Source: Symbiodinium natans (lineage: Eukaryota; Sar; Dinophyceae; Suessiales; Symbiodiniaceae). Taken from it: 47,334 nucleotides of DNA. Below, one piece after another: positions 1-47,334 of this stretch; position 1 is the first letter of the stretch, and every line of letters starts with the position of its first letter. The DNA lies in NCBI GenBank assembly GCA_905221605.1, contig CAJNDS010002453.1, positions 370,001-417,334 of the forward strand, read 5' to 3'. A program made the translations under genes and the position numbers. The notes under the pieces were generated by a model. It saw only the letters and a list, made by a program, of their open reading frames with translations. It did no database searches and was not told where the DNA came from.

Positions 1-45
1 CCCGAAACCCGAAACCAACCTAAACCCTGCTTTGCTTAGAGTCAG

Positions 46-29850
<29,805 letters not shown>

Positions 29851-29859
29851 TTTAGGGTT

Positions 29860-30514
29860 TCGAAGCCCTCAAAAGCCCTAAGCCGACAGCCTCAGGCTTG
29901 GAAATCTGCGAAGGCGGACGAGACGGGCGCCGAAAGAATCGTGCGTTGCTTGCCTTTGAGACTCTGATCGGCTCGCGTTGAACCCCCAAGAGTCCAGTGG
30001 CCTCCTAAGACTTCCCTGAGCGTCTGAGGCGAGTTCCAAGCCGTCACCTTCCAAGATGACAATGAGGTTGCAAGTCATCTGACTTCCTGTGCCGAGAGTC
30101 CGGTGGTGCTCAAGGCGGGCCTCTGGTGCTCGAGGGCACCTCTTCGAGTGCCCGGTTCTCTTAGGCGCTAGAGGCATCAGGCGGATGCATGCTCCTGAAG
30201 CCACTGAAGCCTGAAGGTTCCGGGCACGCACTTCAGCACCTCGCTTGCATGGCCTCGCGCGGCCGCAGCGCTGAACGGCTTTCAGAGAGCTCACTAATCC
30301 TGCATCCCAAACCCCAGGGCCCGGAAAGCCATGAAGCCTCTTTACATCCAACCTACTTAAGGTATGCTCCATGAGCCGAACGTCGCCAGCTGAGTTCTGA
30401 ACATATACATGCCGCATAATAAGTATTCACTTATGATTAGTTATTACTATATGTATAGATATGTATGCACTATATATATATATATATATATGCATACATA
30501 TATATATATATATA

Positions 30515-30579
<65 letters not shown>

Positions 30580-32140
30580 CTACAAACATGAGTATGATAA
30601 AGCTGCGGTGCAGAAGTTGCTATTGGTTCAGGGCTCCAGCCCGCAGCTCAGGTGATGAAAGTGGCCTTGCAGGTCTGTTCAGCTTTGAACAGCTTGGAGG
30701 AAGACGAAGAGTAGGCCATCCTGGGTTGACCAAAACGCCGGAAGGTGATGCCCCCAGAACTAGCCGAATGGCGGAAGGGTGCCAGCAATCTGCACTTGAC
30801 ATGTGCTTTGCTTTCTGTATGTTAGGGTTTAGGGTTTAGGGTTTAGGGTCTGTGTAGTACCCGAAGCAAGAGTTCTGGGCTTCAGGGGGGCTCAAGAGCT
30901 TTGGAGGCGTCCAGCTGCGCAGCCCGCGCAGTGAGGAGCGCAGATTGACAAAGCACACCGGCTACAATGCCAACCCGAACAGCAAGGCTGCGGCGCGAGA
31001 ACCTCTTAGAGGAATCTAGACAACCAAAGGCACAAAAAACAGCAAATAGGCCTAATGCCATCTTAGAGTCACGGTTGCGGGTTGGCGTTGGCAGCTGCCT
31101 AGATGAAGGGTGAGGACCCAGAGCACCAGTCACAGCTGCCAAAGCGAACCACACCCAAGCCCTCAACCACTAGACCACCCTCCGGGGCCCTTACCCTGGT
31201 CGGGGAAACTTGTCCCTGACTTCGCAAAAAGAGACCCCTCAATTAGAATCTGTTATGGAGACTACCATTCTTTCGGGTTTCCCCGGCACAACGCCCCGAA
31301 GAAATCCGAGCATCCCCAAAGATGGATGCACCAAGAGCAGCCCCGAGTCTGTTGAGTCTCGTCGGCCAGGCCCATGGATTCTCCCGCCAACTCAGGTAGC
31401 TTGGGGGGTTTGGGGTTTAGGGTTTAGGGTTTAGGATTTAGGGTTTAGGGTAGAGGGACTAAGCTTCAGGGTTGACCTAAGTGCCTGAGGCACGTGTGCC
31501 GTAACCCGGCGGAGACTCAAAGGACTCGACGAGGAAGATCTGTGCGCACGTGGCTTTCAAAGTGCGCAGAATTTTCGGCTAGGATCTGTGACAGCTTCGG
31601 AACGCCTCTTTCAGGCTTTCAATTATTTCAATAGCTACTCGAAAAAAGGCCCGTGTTTCAGGGACGATGGGATCCTATTGGGAGGGTCTAAGGCTGGGTT
31701 GGGGTTTATGTTGGTTTAGACTTTAGGGAGTAGGGTCTTGTTGTGGCCGACACAGTTGTTGGCAGCTTCCGGCCCAAACCGGCACGTATGGATCCATATC
31801 AAGAGTGACCCAGCGAACAGGCAACAAGCAGGCAATTTGCATCCAACCTGGACAGGCGAAGCAGATTGTTTTTTCCTGCTGCGTTGCGGAAACGGCAGCG
31901 CAAAGCGTTTCACTGCCTGCTGCAAAGACTGCGCGGGCGCAGTAGCTACTACACCGTACCCCCATTTCCCCAGAACGTATCGCGGAGGGGCTAGTTGTGC
32001 CAAATCCTTGCCCGCTGCCCCGAAGTGGATACAAAAACACAACAACAATGATGCAGCCCTGAGCCCTGAGCCCAAAGCCCTAAGCCCTAAGCCCTAAACC
32101 CTAAACCCCAAACCCCAAAACAAAAGCCGGCCACAGCGTG
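29860..32140 (+). other. Interval between the synthase and the second gene
   Basis: Probably the synthase 3' end plus intergenic DNA. It contains an AT microsatellite with TATGTA hexamers (30470-30582), TTTAGGG arrays (30825-30849, 31405-31450) and CCCTAAG/CCCTAAA variants (32065-32120). A short frame near 31200-31330 (SIRICYGDYHSFGF) is weakly like the last TE motif and is not accepted. No other gene is seen. Confidence 0.55.
30470..30582 (+). repeat. (TA)n and (TGTATA)n microsatellites
   Basis: TA dinucleotide tracts followed by about ten TATGTA hexamers. Confidence 0.95.
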
Positions 32141-32150
32141 GAGTCCTTGC

Positions 32151-41050
<8,900 letters not shown>

Positions 41051-41112
41051 AGTCCCATGCCTACGGTGACTGTTTTTAAACATGTGGAGGGCGGGCCCGG
41101 GCCACAAGCCAC

Positions 41113-41146
41113 AGAGGTAGTATAAAATGTCTATTTAAATTTCCGT
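41113..41146 (+). repeat. Left member of a repeat pair around the satellite
   Basis: GAGGTAGTATAAAATGTC, then TATTTAAATTTCCG. It recurs at 42671-42712 in the same orientation. Confidence 0.65.
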
Positions 41147-41329
41147 GTGTTTACTTGTATAATCTAAGTGCCCTTGCTTTGCCCTGGCACTTGGGGCAAC
41201 TCGCCGACGCCTGGAATTGGGTTTAGTGCTTTTCAGTGGTTTGGATAGAAAAATACTCGAGGGGCTCTCGGGGGGCCTTTGGGGTTTCTGGGCTTTTGCA
41301 GGCTTTACAGGGCCGTGGGAAGCCAGAAA

Positions 41330-42500
41330 GTCCTAGGTTTTTGTGGGCTTGGGGCCTTTCAGGGGCGGGAAGAAGCCAGAAAACACCCTAGGACAATGTC
41401 CTAGGTTTCTGTGGGCTTGGGGCCTTTCAGGGGTGGGAAGAAGCCAGAAAACACCGTAGGACAATGTCCTGGGTTTCTGGGGCTTGGGGCCTTTCAGGGG
41501 TGGGAAGAAGCCAGAAAACACCCTAGGACAATGTCCTAGGTTTCTGTGGGCTTGGGGCCTTTCAGGGGTGGGAAGAAGCCAGAAAACACCCTAGGACAAT
41601 GTCCTAGGTTTCTGGTGCTTGGGGCCTTTCAGGGGTGGGAAGAAGCCAGAAATCACCCTAGGACAATGTCCTAGGTTTCTGGGGCTTGGGGCCTTTCAGG
41701 GGTGGGAGCCAGAAAACACCCTAGGACAATGTCCTAGGTTTCTGGTGCTTGGGGCCTTTCAGGGGTGGGAAGAAGCCAGAAAACACCCTAGGACAATGTC
41801 CTAGGTTTCTGGGGCTTGGGGCCTTTCAGGGGTGGGAAGAAGCCAGAAAACACCCTAGGACAATGTCCGGGCCTCTCAGGGGTGGGAAGAAGCCAGAAAA
41901 CACCCTAGGACAATGTCCTAGGTTTCTGGTGCTTGGGGCCTTTCAGGGGTGGGAAGAAGCCAGAAATCACCCTAGGACAATGTCCTAGGTTTCTGGGGCT
42001 TGGGGCCTTTCAGGGGTGGGAGCCAGAAAACACCCTAGGACAATGTCCTAGTTTGCTCTTTCAGGGGTGGGAAGAAGGCAGAAAACACCCTAGGACAATG
42101 TCCTAGGTTTCTGTGGACTTGGGGCCTTTCAGAAAACACCCTAGGACAATGTCCTAGGTTTCTGTGGCTTGGGGCCTTTCAGGGGTGGGAAGAAGCCAGA
42201 AAACGCTCTAGGACAATGTCCTAGGTTTCTGTGGGCTTGGGGCCTTGCAGGGGTGGGAAGAAGCCAGAAAACACCCTAGCACAATGTCCTAGGTTTCTGG
42301 GGCTTGGGGCCTTTCAGGGGTGGGAAGAAGCCAGAAAACACCCTAGGACAATGTCCTAGGTTTCTGTGGGCTTGGGGCCTTTCAGGGGTGGGAAGAAGCC
42401 GGAAAACACCCTAGGACAATGTCCTAGGGTTCTGGTGCTTGGGGCCTTTCAGGCGTGGGAAGAAGCCAGAAAACAGCCTAGGACAATGTCCCAGGGCTGA
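41330..42500 (+). repeat. Satellite of about 18 units with a 19-bp palindrome
   Basis: Head-to-tail units of about 66-68 bp, some shortened. Each has GGGCTTGGGGCCTTTCAGGG, GTGGGAAGAAGCCAGAAAAC and the perfect palindrome CCTAGGACAATGTCCTAGG (9-base arms, central A). A few units have arm changes (CTCTAGG, CCTAGCAC, GTCCCAGG). The unit length is not a multiple of three, so the frames through it are chance. It lies after the last accepted exon of the second gene. Confidence 0.93.
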
Positions 42501-42670
42501 AAGCCTGCAAGCCATTACAAAAGTCTAAGCCCAAACCCCAACCCACAACAACACCTTCAACCGACAGCAGGCAGCCGACGTCGTGGACGACCCCGTTTCC
42601 ACGGGGGTATTTTTAATGGTGATGGTTTCCGGGTGTTTGAAAAAGGGGCGGCCCCATCCAACCCCTCACG

Positions 42671-42712
42671 GAGGTAGTATAAAATATTTGTTTTATTTAT
42701 TTAAATGTCCGC
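42671..42712 (+). repeat. Right member of a repeat pair around the satellite
   Basis: GAGGTAGTATAAAATATTTG ... TATTTAAATGTCCG, a direct copy of 41113-41146 with an extra TTTTATTTAT. The two enclose the palindromic satellite. Confidence 0.65.
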
Positions 42713-43370
42713 ATATTAAAAAATAGGCACCGTACATCTAAGTCTGAGCATGAAATATCGGGCCTTTGCAGACGAGCCTTTCTCCTGAGCCCGAGTTGTG
42801 GTCAGGATGGGTTGTCCATGCCGGGTGCGGAGCTCAGACCAAAGTCGAGTTTGTTGTTTGTTGCGTTGTGCAGTGAGGTGAGCTCCACAAGATCTTTGCA
42901 AGATCGTTGGTCGTGTTCTGAGTCACTGAGGCGTCTTGATCGTTGGCGTGCTGCTCTCAGAGCTTTGCAACGTTCGATGCGAATCTCAACCCTAAACCCT
43001 AACCCTAAACCCCAAAACCATGAATCTTGTCTTTGAATTCCTGAGCTCTTGCCGAGGGGACTTCGAACGAGCGTGCGGAAAGCCGCGCGAGCAGCAGCAA
43101 GACCGAGTGACAAGAAGATTCAAACCTCTGTTTCCTTGCATGTCAAGATAATATTCCCTGTATTACCCTTACAAGGAAGAACATTTGCATTTTACCCTTG
43201 TACGGATTTGTTAAGTTTTTTTGGGATTCTTAAGCATCGTAGCAGAGCGGAATGCAGGCATGTTAGTTCAACACGTTGGACCTATCGGAATCCTGTGACG
43301 TTCAGTTCCCGAAGTGTTCTGATCACAGAAGCTTGCGGGGGAGATGATGGTGAGACCACAAGAGATACCC

Positions 43371-43436
43371 TGGGTAGGGTTAGGGGGACCCTTAAAAGGG
43401 AATACGCCCCCAAGGGTCCCCCTAATCCCATCCCCT
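43371..43436. repeat. Short foldback (hairpin) element
   Basis: Perfect 13-base arms, TAGGGGGACCCTT at 43381-43393 and AAGGGTCCCCCTA at 43412-43424, extended by imperfect pairing of GGGTAGGG with CCCATCCCC. The loop is 18 bases. Confidence 0.85.
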
Positions 43437-43920
43437 AAGATAAGTAATTTTGCAATACAAGCCAAAACATCCTCCATCTGAGATTGAGCCAGCAGAGCAT
43501 ACAGAGATTGTTATCACTAGTTTGTCACCACGTCATCAATTCCTGCTGATGCGCTTGCTCATTCGAGTTATGATGCGCTTATGGTTGTGTAAGTTCCAAT
43601 GGGAATGGTTCAAAACCGTTGGGTTTTTATGTCAAGTGATTTCCAACATAGAAGCCTAGATGGACAGAATGATTGGAACCCTCATGGCCGAAGTTGCACA
43701 AGATCGGTTTAGGCGCTAGTGCATTTTATCCCTGCCATTGCGGACAGGCAACGCTCCCAAATAGTTCCGGGGCTCCTCGGCAGTATCGATAGTGGCCAAG
43801 TGTCTGAAGCATCATTTACACGGATTTGTTGAACAGTCGTGAAATAGACCTTGCGCGCGCAAGCTTATTTGCATCTGTAGCGTATCGGCCCCGGACTTGA
43901 CTTGGGTTCCTTTGCTGCCG

Positions 43921-43925
43921 TCCAG
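43921..43925 (+). promoter_or_regulatory. Candidate (trans-)splice acceptor before the dioxygenase gene
   Basis: A pyrimidine-rich CCTTTGCTGCCGTCCAG ends 20 bases before the ATG at 43946. In dinoflagellates a spliced leader is added at such AG sites (established). No leader relict is seen here. Confidence 0.35.
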
Positions 43926-43945
43926 TACTCCTGTTGTTAGGCGCG

Positions 43946-46900
43946 ATGTTGGAGGTTCACATTTCGAGTGCCACCACAGGCCAGAACATCAGTGTGGTGC
44001 ATGCAGGCCATGATTGGACAGTGCATGAGCTCAGCGGAAAGCTCGCTAGCCAGCTGGATGTTTTGCCGTATTCTCAAGTACTGCTGCATGGGGCCCAACC
44101 TTTGAAAGGCCACGAGCGGTTACAGGATTTCTTGGATGCGGAAGGGGCAACTACCCTGGAACTTCAGTTGTTGCGCAAGTCATGGGTGGTGACCGTTGCC
44201 GACCATCGGCCGGAAAGCAAAAGTGCTGGAAAGGCAGGCTCCGGCGACAAACTGGAGGTCGACGTCGAAGCGTATCCTGGTTGTTCCTTGAGGGACTTCT
44301 GTGCCCGCGTCGCTGAGAAATTTAATTTCAAGCCAGCAACCCGGCCCCAGCTTGCCGTCAATGGGCAGAGTATCAACTGGCAGACAGAGTCTGAGACGAG
44401 TTTGGCCGATTTGGGCATCCAGCCAGATTCAAACGTGCGTGTGATTGGAGTTTCAGACTTGCCTTTAGTGTGCATTGGGACCCCTGCCCTGCAAAGCCGA
44501 AGGTCGGAGTTTCTGGAATCCAACTGCGCTTTGAGCCTGATAGATCAGTGCCAAGCAGGCCATTTTCACTTCTATCCGCAGCGGGGGGCCGCTTGGAGGC
44601 GCGCACAACCCTCACTGCAGGTCCTGCATTCCGGCGAATCCTCGCGCCACTGCGATGCGATCTTTCAGATTGCAGGGTTCCTCACAGAAACGGAGTGTAA
44701 CAGCATCAGTGCCAGCGCGAATGCACTGGCGCTGCCACCCACGAAAGTGGAGTGCTTCAGGGGCACCCGTCGCTATCAACGGCTGGTGGCGCGAGACGGG
44801 CGCCTAGCTTCCCAGCTGTGGGAACGGGCGGAGCGCTGGGTACGGAAGGCCTTTGCGGACAGGAGTACGCGGCCCTTAGGTTTTGGTTGCGTGCAGGGCG
44901 ACTGGGAATTGGCAGGGCTGAACCCTTGTTTCCGTGTGAATTCCTATGGTCCCGAGGGGTTTCTGAAACCGCACCGTGATGCGCCTTTCAGCCCAGATGT
45001 GAATGCACGGTCACTGTGCACGCTGCTCATTCCACTCAGCTCTGTCGGCAAAACCCGCTTCTTCCATCCAGTGCAGGAAGGCTTTGATTATCGTGGGATG
45101 ACCCTGCAAGAAGAGCTCGAAGCCCGGGGTGGTTTGGCTGCTGGGTTCCGTGCCCTGGACGTGTGCCTCTCTGCAGGCTCGGCGCTCCTGTTTGGTCAGG
45201 GCTTGCTCCACGAGGGCATCCCGGCAGATGGGAACCAGCGCAAGGTGCTACTTCGGACTGATGTCCTGGTGCGGCGCAGGCCGCCAGTGCCAGCGGTGCT
45301 CATGACGGCTGCCGAGCGGAAGGACCAGACTGCAGCCCTGCGGTGGTTCAGGGAAGCGCAGCACCAGGAGTTAAGGCAGAAGCCTTGCAACGATCTTTAC
45401 GAGCGGGCGCTTTCTTACCGGTACTTCTATCCTAGCGAGGACGTCGATGAGATGTTGGAACCAGTTCGAAGCATCCGGCCTGACACTGCGGCTGTGGATC
45501 AACCGTCTGTTCTCCCGAGCACAAGGCTTGAGAGATATCCCGACTTCGTGCAGCCTGAGCTGATCCATTTGATGGGCCCGGTCGCCGCCTTCAGGCTTCC
45601 ACACGAGCAGCCAACGGAGCCCAGCAGCCAGAACAACGGGTTCGCGGACGACACCCCACCTGCCCCAAAGTCACAGAGCACGGCAAAGCACTTGCGAGCC
45701 TCGGCCATGTATGCGCTGCATATGCTGGGACACCATGGATACAGCCAAGCAGTGTACACGGTGAACTTCGACCCCCAAAGCCAGCAAGTCACCGCCGTGC
45801 CCCTGAAAGACTTGCTGGTGGCAGCTTTTGAGGCACGGCCCTGCTACGGTGCCATTTACAATGTGGCTCAGCGCCATGACACGGTGGAGGAGGACTTCGA
45901 GGCTGCAGTCGACCGGACGAACATGGCCCTACAGCACGGCTGTGCCCACATCGGCCTGGACCTCCTGGCAGGCTTGAAGAGCGAGGTCTTCGCCGGTGAT
46001 TACAGCAGTGGCGGTGTGGATCTGCGCGACGATGACAAGATCGAGGAGCTTCATGGAAGGCGTTTCAGCGCAAGCATCCGGCAAAAATACCAGGACAGCT
46101 TCAGTGGCCGCTCATGGCCAGCACCGGAAACACCTGACTGGCAGAGGTATTTGGGCAAGCTTCTGTCGGACGAGGCTGGCAAACCTGGTTTGGATCTTGT
46201 TGCGACGGCGGTGGGCGAGCGCAACTTGTCGTTAGACATGGGCCATGTTGAGGAGGACATTGACGTCGAGGCGCGACCCTTGAATCATTTGGTCTTCGAT
46301 TTCAGCAAGCACGAACTGGTAGTGCACTCGCATGCCCAAGCGCCAAGTCCCAGGGCACCGTACGACCCTGAAGCTTTGTGGCTGGAACTTCTGCAGCAGT
46401 GGTATACACACTGGTCTCAGCCGAAACCGCGCATACCGCGGCTGCCGAAACCGCGGATACCGCGGCTGAGGAGGGGAAGGAGCAGCCCCAGGTCTCGTTC
46501 ATCAAGCAGACCCTCGAGTCCGGCACCTGACCGCAGCCCAAGCCCGAGGAGACGAAAAACCGAAGGCAAGACGTGCACAACTAGCACAGCCTCCACCGCA
46601 ACCTCCACAGCCTCCACCGTGCGCCTTTATGACGACCTGAAGCTTAACAGAAGCCAGGGTGAGGGACTCCAACCGTTGGAAGACAAGCTGCAGGGCAACG
46701 TGGTGCTCAAAATCACAGCTCGTTCAGAGCCTTTGGGTCAAGTTCGTCCTGTCACTCTTATTAAGGACACTGCGGAGTCCCTGGCGGTGTTTATTGATGG
46801 CAAGGCTTTGCATTGCATGGTGCGTGGCGCGATGGACGTTCTGCCCCACAAGAACTGCATCCAGTGGTCCACAGGAGGACAGACGAGTTGCTGGATTCTG

Positions 46901-47179
46901 GACGACATCGACCCGCAGGCTGTGACTGATTTTCTTGGTTCTCCTGGATACATCTTTGAACGTTATGAGGTTTCTCTAGCCGCGATTGCGCGGGAGGGCG
47001 CGGGCTTCCACCATGCGGCTGAGATGAATGGCGTCGAGAGGATCTTGCAAGTACAGGTTGAGCACGCCGGCCTTGCTCTGTCTGACCACACCACGACTGT
47101 ACTTTGTGGCGTGGCAGCTGACCCGCAGACGGAGGCTGCGGTGGTTTGGACAATCTACCACGGCTTGTCTGCCTTGTGA
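43946..47179 (+). CDS. UBL-UBL-2-oxoglutarate/Fe(II) dioxygenase fusion protein (1077 aa)
   Basis: Uninterrupted frame from ATG 43946; an in-frame TTG 12 bases upstream is not needed. Residues 1-75 look like a ubiquitin-like fold (VHELSGKLASQLDVLPYSQV, LLHGAQPLKGHERLQDFL). A second ubiquitin-like fold lies at about 98-165 (LEVDVEAYPGCSLRDFCARV). A prolyl-4-hydroxylase-type 2-oxoglutarate/Fe(II) domain follows at about 230-440 (FRVNSYGPEGFLKPHRDAPF, then SALLFGQGLLHEGIP). Metal ligands are His343, Asp345 and His422; Arg432 would bind 2-oxoglutarate. An Arg/Ser/Pro-rich stretch at about 825-875 resembles RS regions of RNA-associated proteins, and an unrecognised C-terminal domain of about 170 residues follows. 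The enzyme would hydroxylate a protein or amino-acid substrate; the target is unknown. The lack of introns contrasts sharply with the two upstream genes and suggests a retrocopy origin or a single long exon. Confidence 0.8.
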   Translation: MLEVHISSATTGQNISVVHAGHDWTVHELSGKLASQLDVLPYSQVLLHGAQPLKGHERLQDFLDAEGATTLELQLLRKSWVVTVADHRPESKSAGKAGSGDKLEVDVEAYPGCSLRDFCARVAEKFNFKPATRPQLAVNGQSINWQTESETSLADLGIQPDSNVRVIGVSDLPLVCIGTPALQSRRSEFLESNCALSLIDQCQAGHFHFYPQRGAAWRRAQPSLQVLHSGESSRHCDAIFQIAGFLTETECNSISASANALALPPTKVECFRGTRRYQRLVARDGRLASQLWERAERWVRKAFADRSTRPLGFGCVQGDWELAGLNPCFRVNSYGPEGFLKPHRDAPFSPDVNARSLCTLLIPLSSVGKTRFFHPVQEGFDYRGMTLQEELEARGGLAAGFRALDVCLSAGSALLFGQGLLHEGIPADGNQRKVLLRTDVLVRRRPPVPAVLMTAAERKDQTAALRWFREAQHQELRQKPCNDLYERALSYRYFYPSEDVDEMLEPVRSIRPDTAAVDQPSVLPSTRLERYPDFVQPELIHLMGPVAAFRLPHEQPTEPSSQNNGFADDTPPAPKSQSTAKHLRASAMYALHMLGHHGYSQAVYTVNFDPQSQQVTAVPLKDLLVAAFEARPCYGAIYNVAQRHDTVEEDFEAAVDRTNMALQHGCAHIGLDLLAGLKSEVFAGDYSSGGVDLRDDDKIEELHGRRFSASIRQKYQDSFSGRSWPAPETPDWQRYLGKLLSDEAGKPGLDLVATAVGERNLSLDMGHVEEDIDVEARPLNHLVFDFSKHELVVHSHAQAPSPRAPYDPEALWLELLQQWYTHWSQPKPRIPRLPKPRIPRLRRGRSSPRSRSSSRPSSPAPDRSPSPRRRKTEGKTCTTSTASTATSTASTVRLYDDLKLNRSQGEGLQPLEDKLQGNVVLKITARSEPLGQVRPVTLIKDTAESLAVFIDGKALHCMVRGAMDVLPHKNCIQWSTGGQTSCWILDDIDPQAVTDFLGSPGYIFERYEVSLAAIAREGAGFHHAAEMNGVERILQVQVEHAGLALSDHTTTVLCGVAADPQTEAAVVWTIYHGLSAL
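46421..46468 (+). repeat. In-frame 24-bp duplication in the dioxygenase gene
   Basis: Two copies of CCGAAACCGCGNATACCGCG plus GCTG encode the repeated octapeptide PKPRIPRL just before the RS-rich stretch. Confidence 0.85.
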
Positions 47180-47334
47180 GCTTGAGAGCTCATGGCTCAT
47201 GCCGTCCGAGACAATCTGCAGAGCGTGTCTGCTTTGCTAGTCTGGAGGCCCTCAAGGTGGCATGGTTGCTTGCGCAATGTACAGTAAGCGCAAGGCCATA
47301 GGGCCGGCAGGATGCGCCAAACATGCCGGACAGG

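Larger units (their letters stand above)
42500..43920 (+). other. Interval between the satellite and the dioxygenase gene
   Basis: No accepted gene. Frames near 42572-42605 and 43025-43110 could be last exons of the upstream gene, but no family is recognised. It contains CCCTAAACC units (42990-43012) and the foldback at 43371-43436. The 200 bp before the gene are plain unique sequence. Confidence 0.45.

Noticed and set aside
30409-30839. Frames rich in Tyr, Ile, Met and Val
   Set aside because: Translations of TA/TATGTA repeats.
31200-31330. Possible last TE exon (GDYHSFGF)
   Set aside because: Only a loose resemblance to the GDH motif; it is 1.4 kb from the last good exon, and no flanking TE sequence is recognised.
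41333-41988. Repeated GLGAFQGWEEARKHPRTMS-like peptide
   Set aside because: The satellite unit is not a multiple of three, and the reading shifts between copies.
41330-42500. CRISPR array
   Set aside because: Palindromic repeats with spacers look similar, but the spacers are repeats of each other, no cas gene is present and the genome is eukaryotic.

Overview
The window looks like nuclear DNA of a dinoflagellate, most likely a Symbiodiniaceae-type genome. Coding sequence is cut into many small exons. Several introns fit only GC-AG boundaries, and most acceptors read AG|G. Introns are full of Arabidopsis-type telomere-like units (TTTAGGG / CCCTAAA). The recognisable host genes all lie on the + strand. 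A retroelement LTR carries the 3' end of the dinoflagellate spliced leader. No bacterial operon structure is present.

Layout. (1) About 46-29850 (+): a large spliced type I polyketide / fatty-acid synthase gene, open at its 5' end. In order it encodes the end of one module (KR-ACP) and then a complete fully reducing module ending in a thioesterase: KS-AT-DH-(structural KR)-ER-KR-ACP-TE. One exon runs from the first ACP into the KS, so both modules belong to one polypeptide. Catalytic motifs of KS, AT, DH, ER, KR, both ACPs and the TE nucleophile are visible. (2) 5486-14328: an 8843-bp LTR retroelement on the minus strand, inside the intron that splits the AT domain. Its two 287-bp LTRs appear identical base for base, it is flanked by a 5-bp duplication TAGGG, and it has a copia-like internal-tRNA primer site and a purine tract. 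It encodes giant RNA-binding-type proteins (WW, S1, MLLE/PABC, six CCCH fingers, SAM-like) but no visible protease, integrase, reverse transcriptase or RNase H. (3) About 29.9-32.1 kb: intergenic DNA, telomere-like repeats and microsatellites. (4) About 32.15-41.05 kb (+): a second many-exon gene with an axonemal-dynein-light-chain-like region followed by coiled coil, interrupted by a (CTA)n tract of about 450 bp, minisatellites and MITE-like foldbacks. (5) About 41.3-42.5 kb: a satellite of about 18 units, each with a 19-bp palindrome. (6) 43946-47179 (+): an uninterrupted 1077-codon gene with two ubiquitin-like folds, a 2-oxoglutarate/Fe(II) dioxygenase domain and an RS-rich tail region.

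How it fits together. The synthase would build and release a fully reduced acyl chain with malonyl units (AT motif HAFH). The retroelement sits wholly inside an intron, so the synthase may still be expressed if the 9.4-kb intron is spliced. The most novel object is the retroelement: young, with intact long frames, without pol, carrying translation- and RNA-related domains and a spliced-leader-like sequence directly before an ATG in each LTR. Exon limits were found by eye from protein-family continuity and splice signals, so many are approximate.
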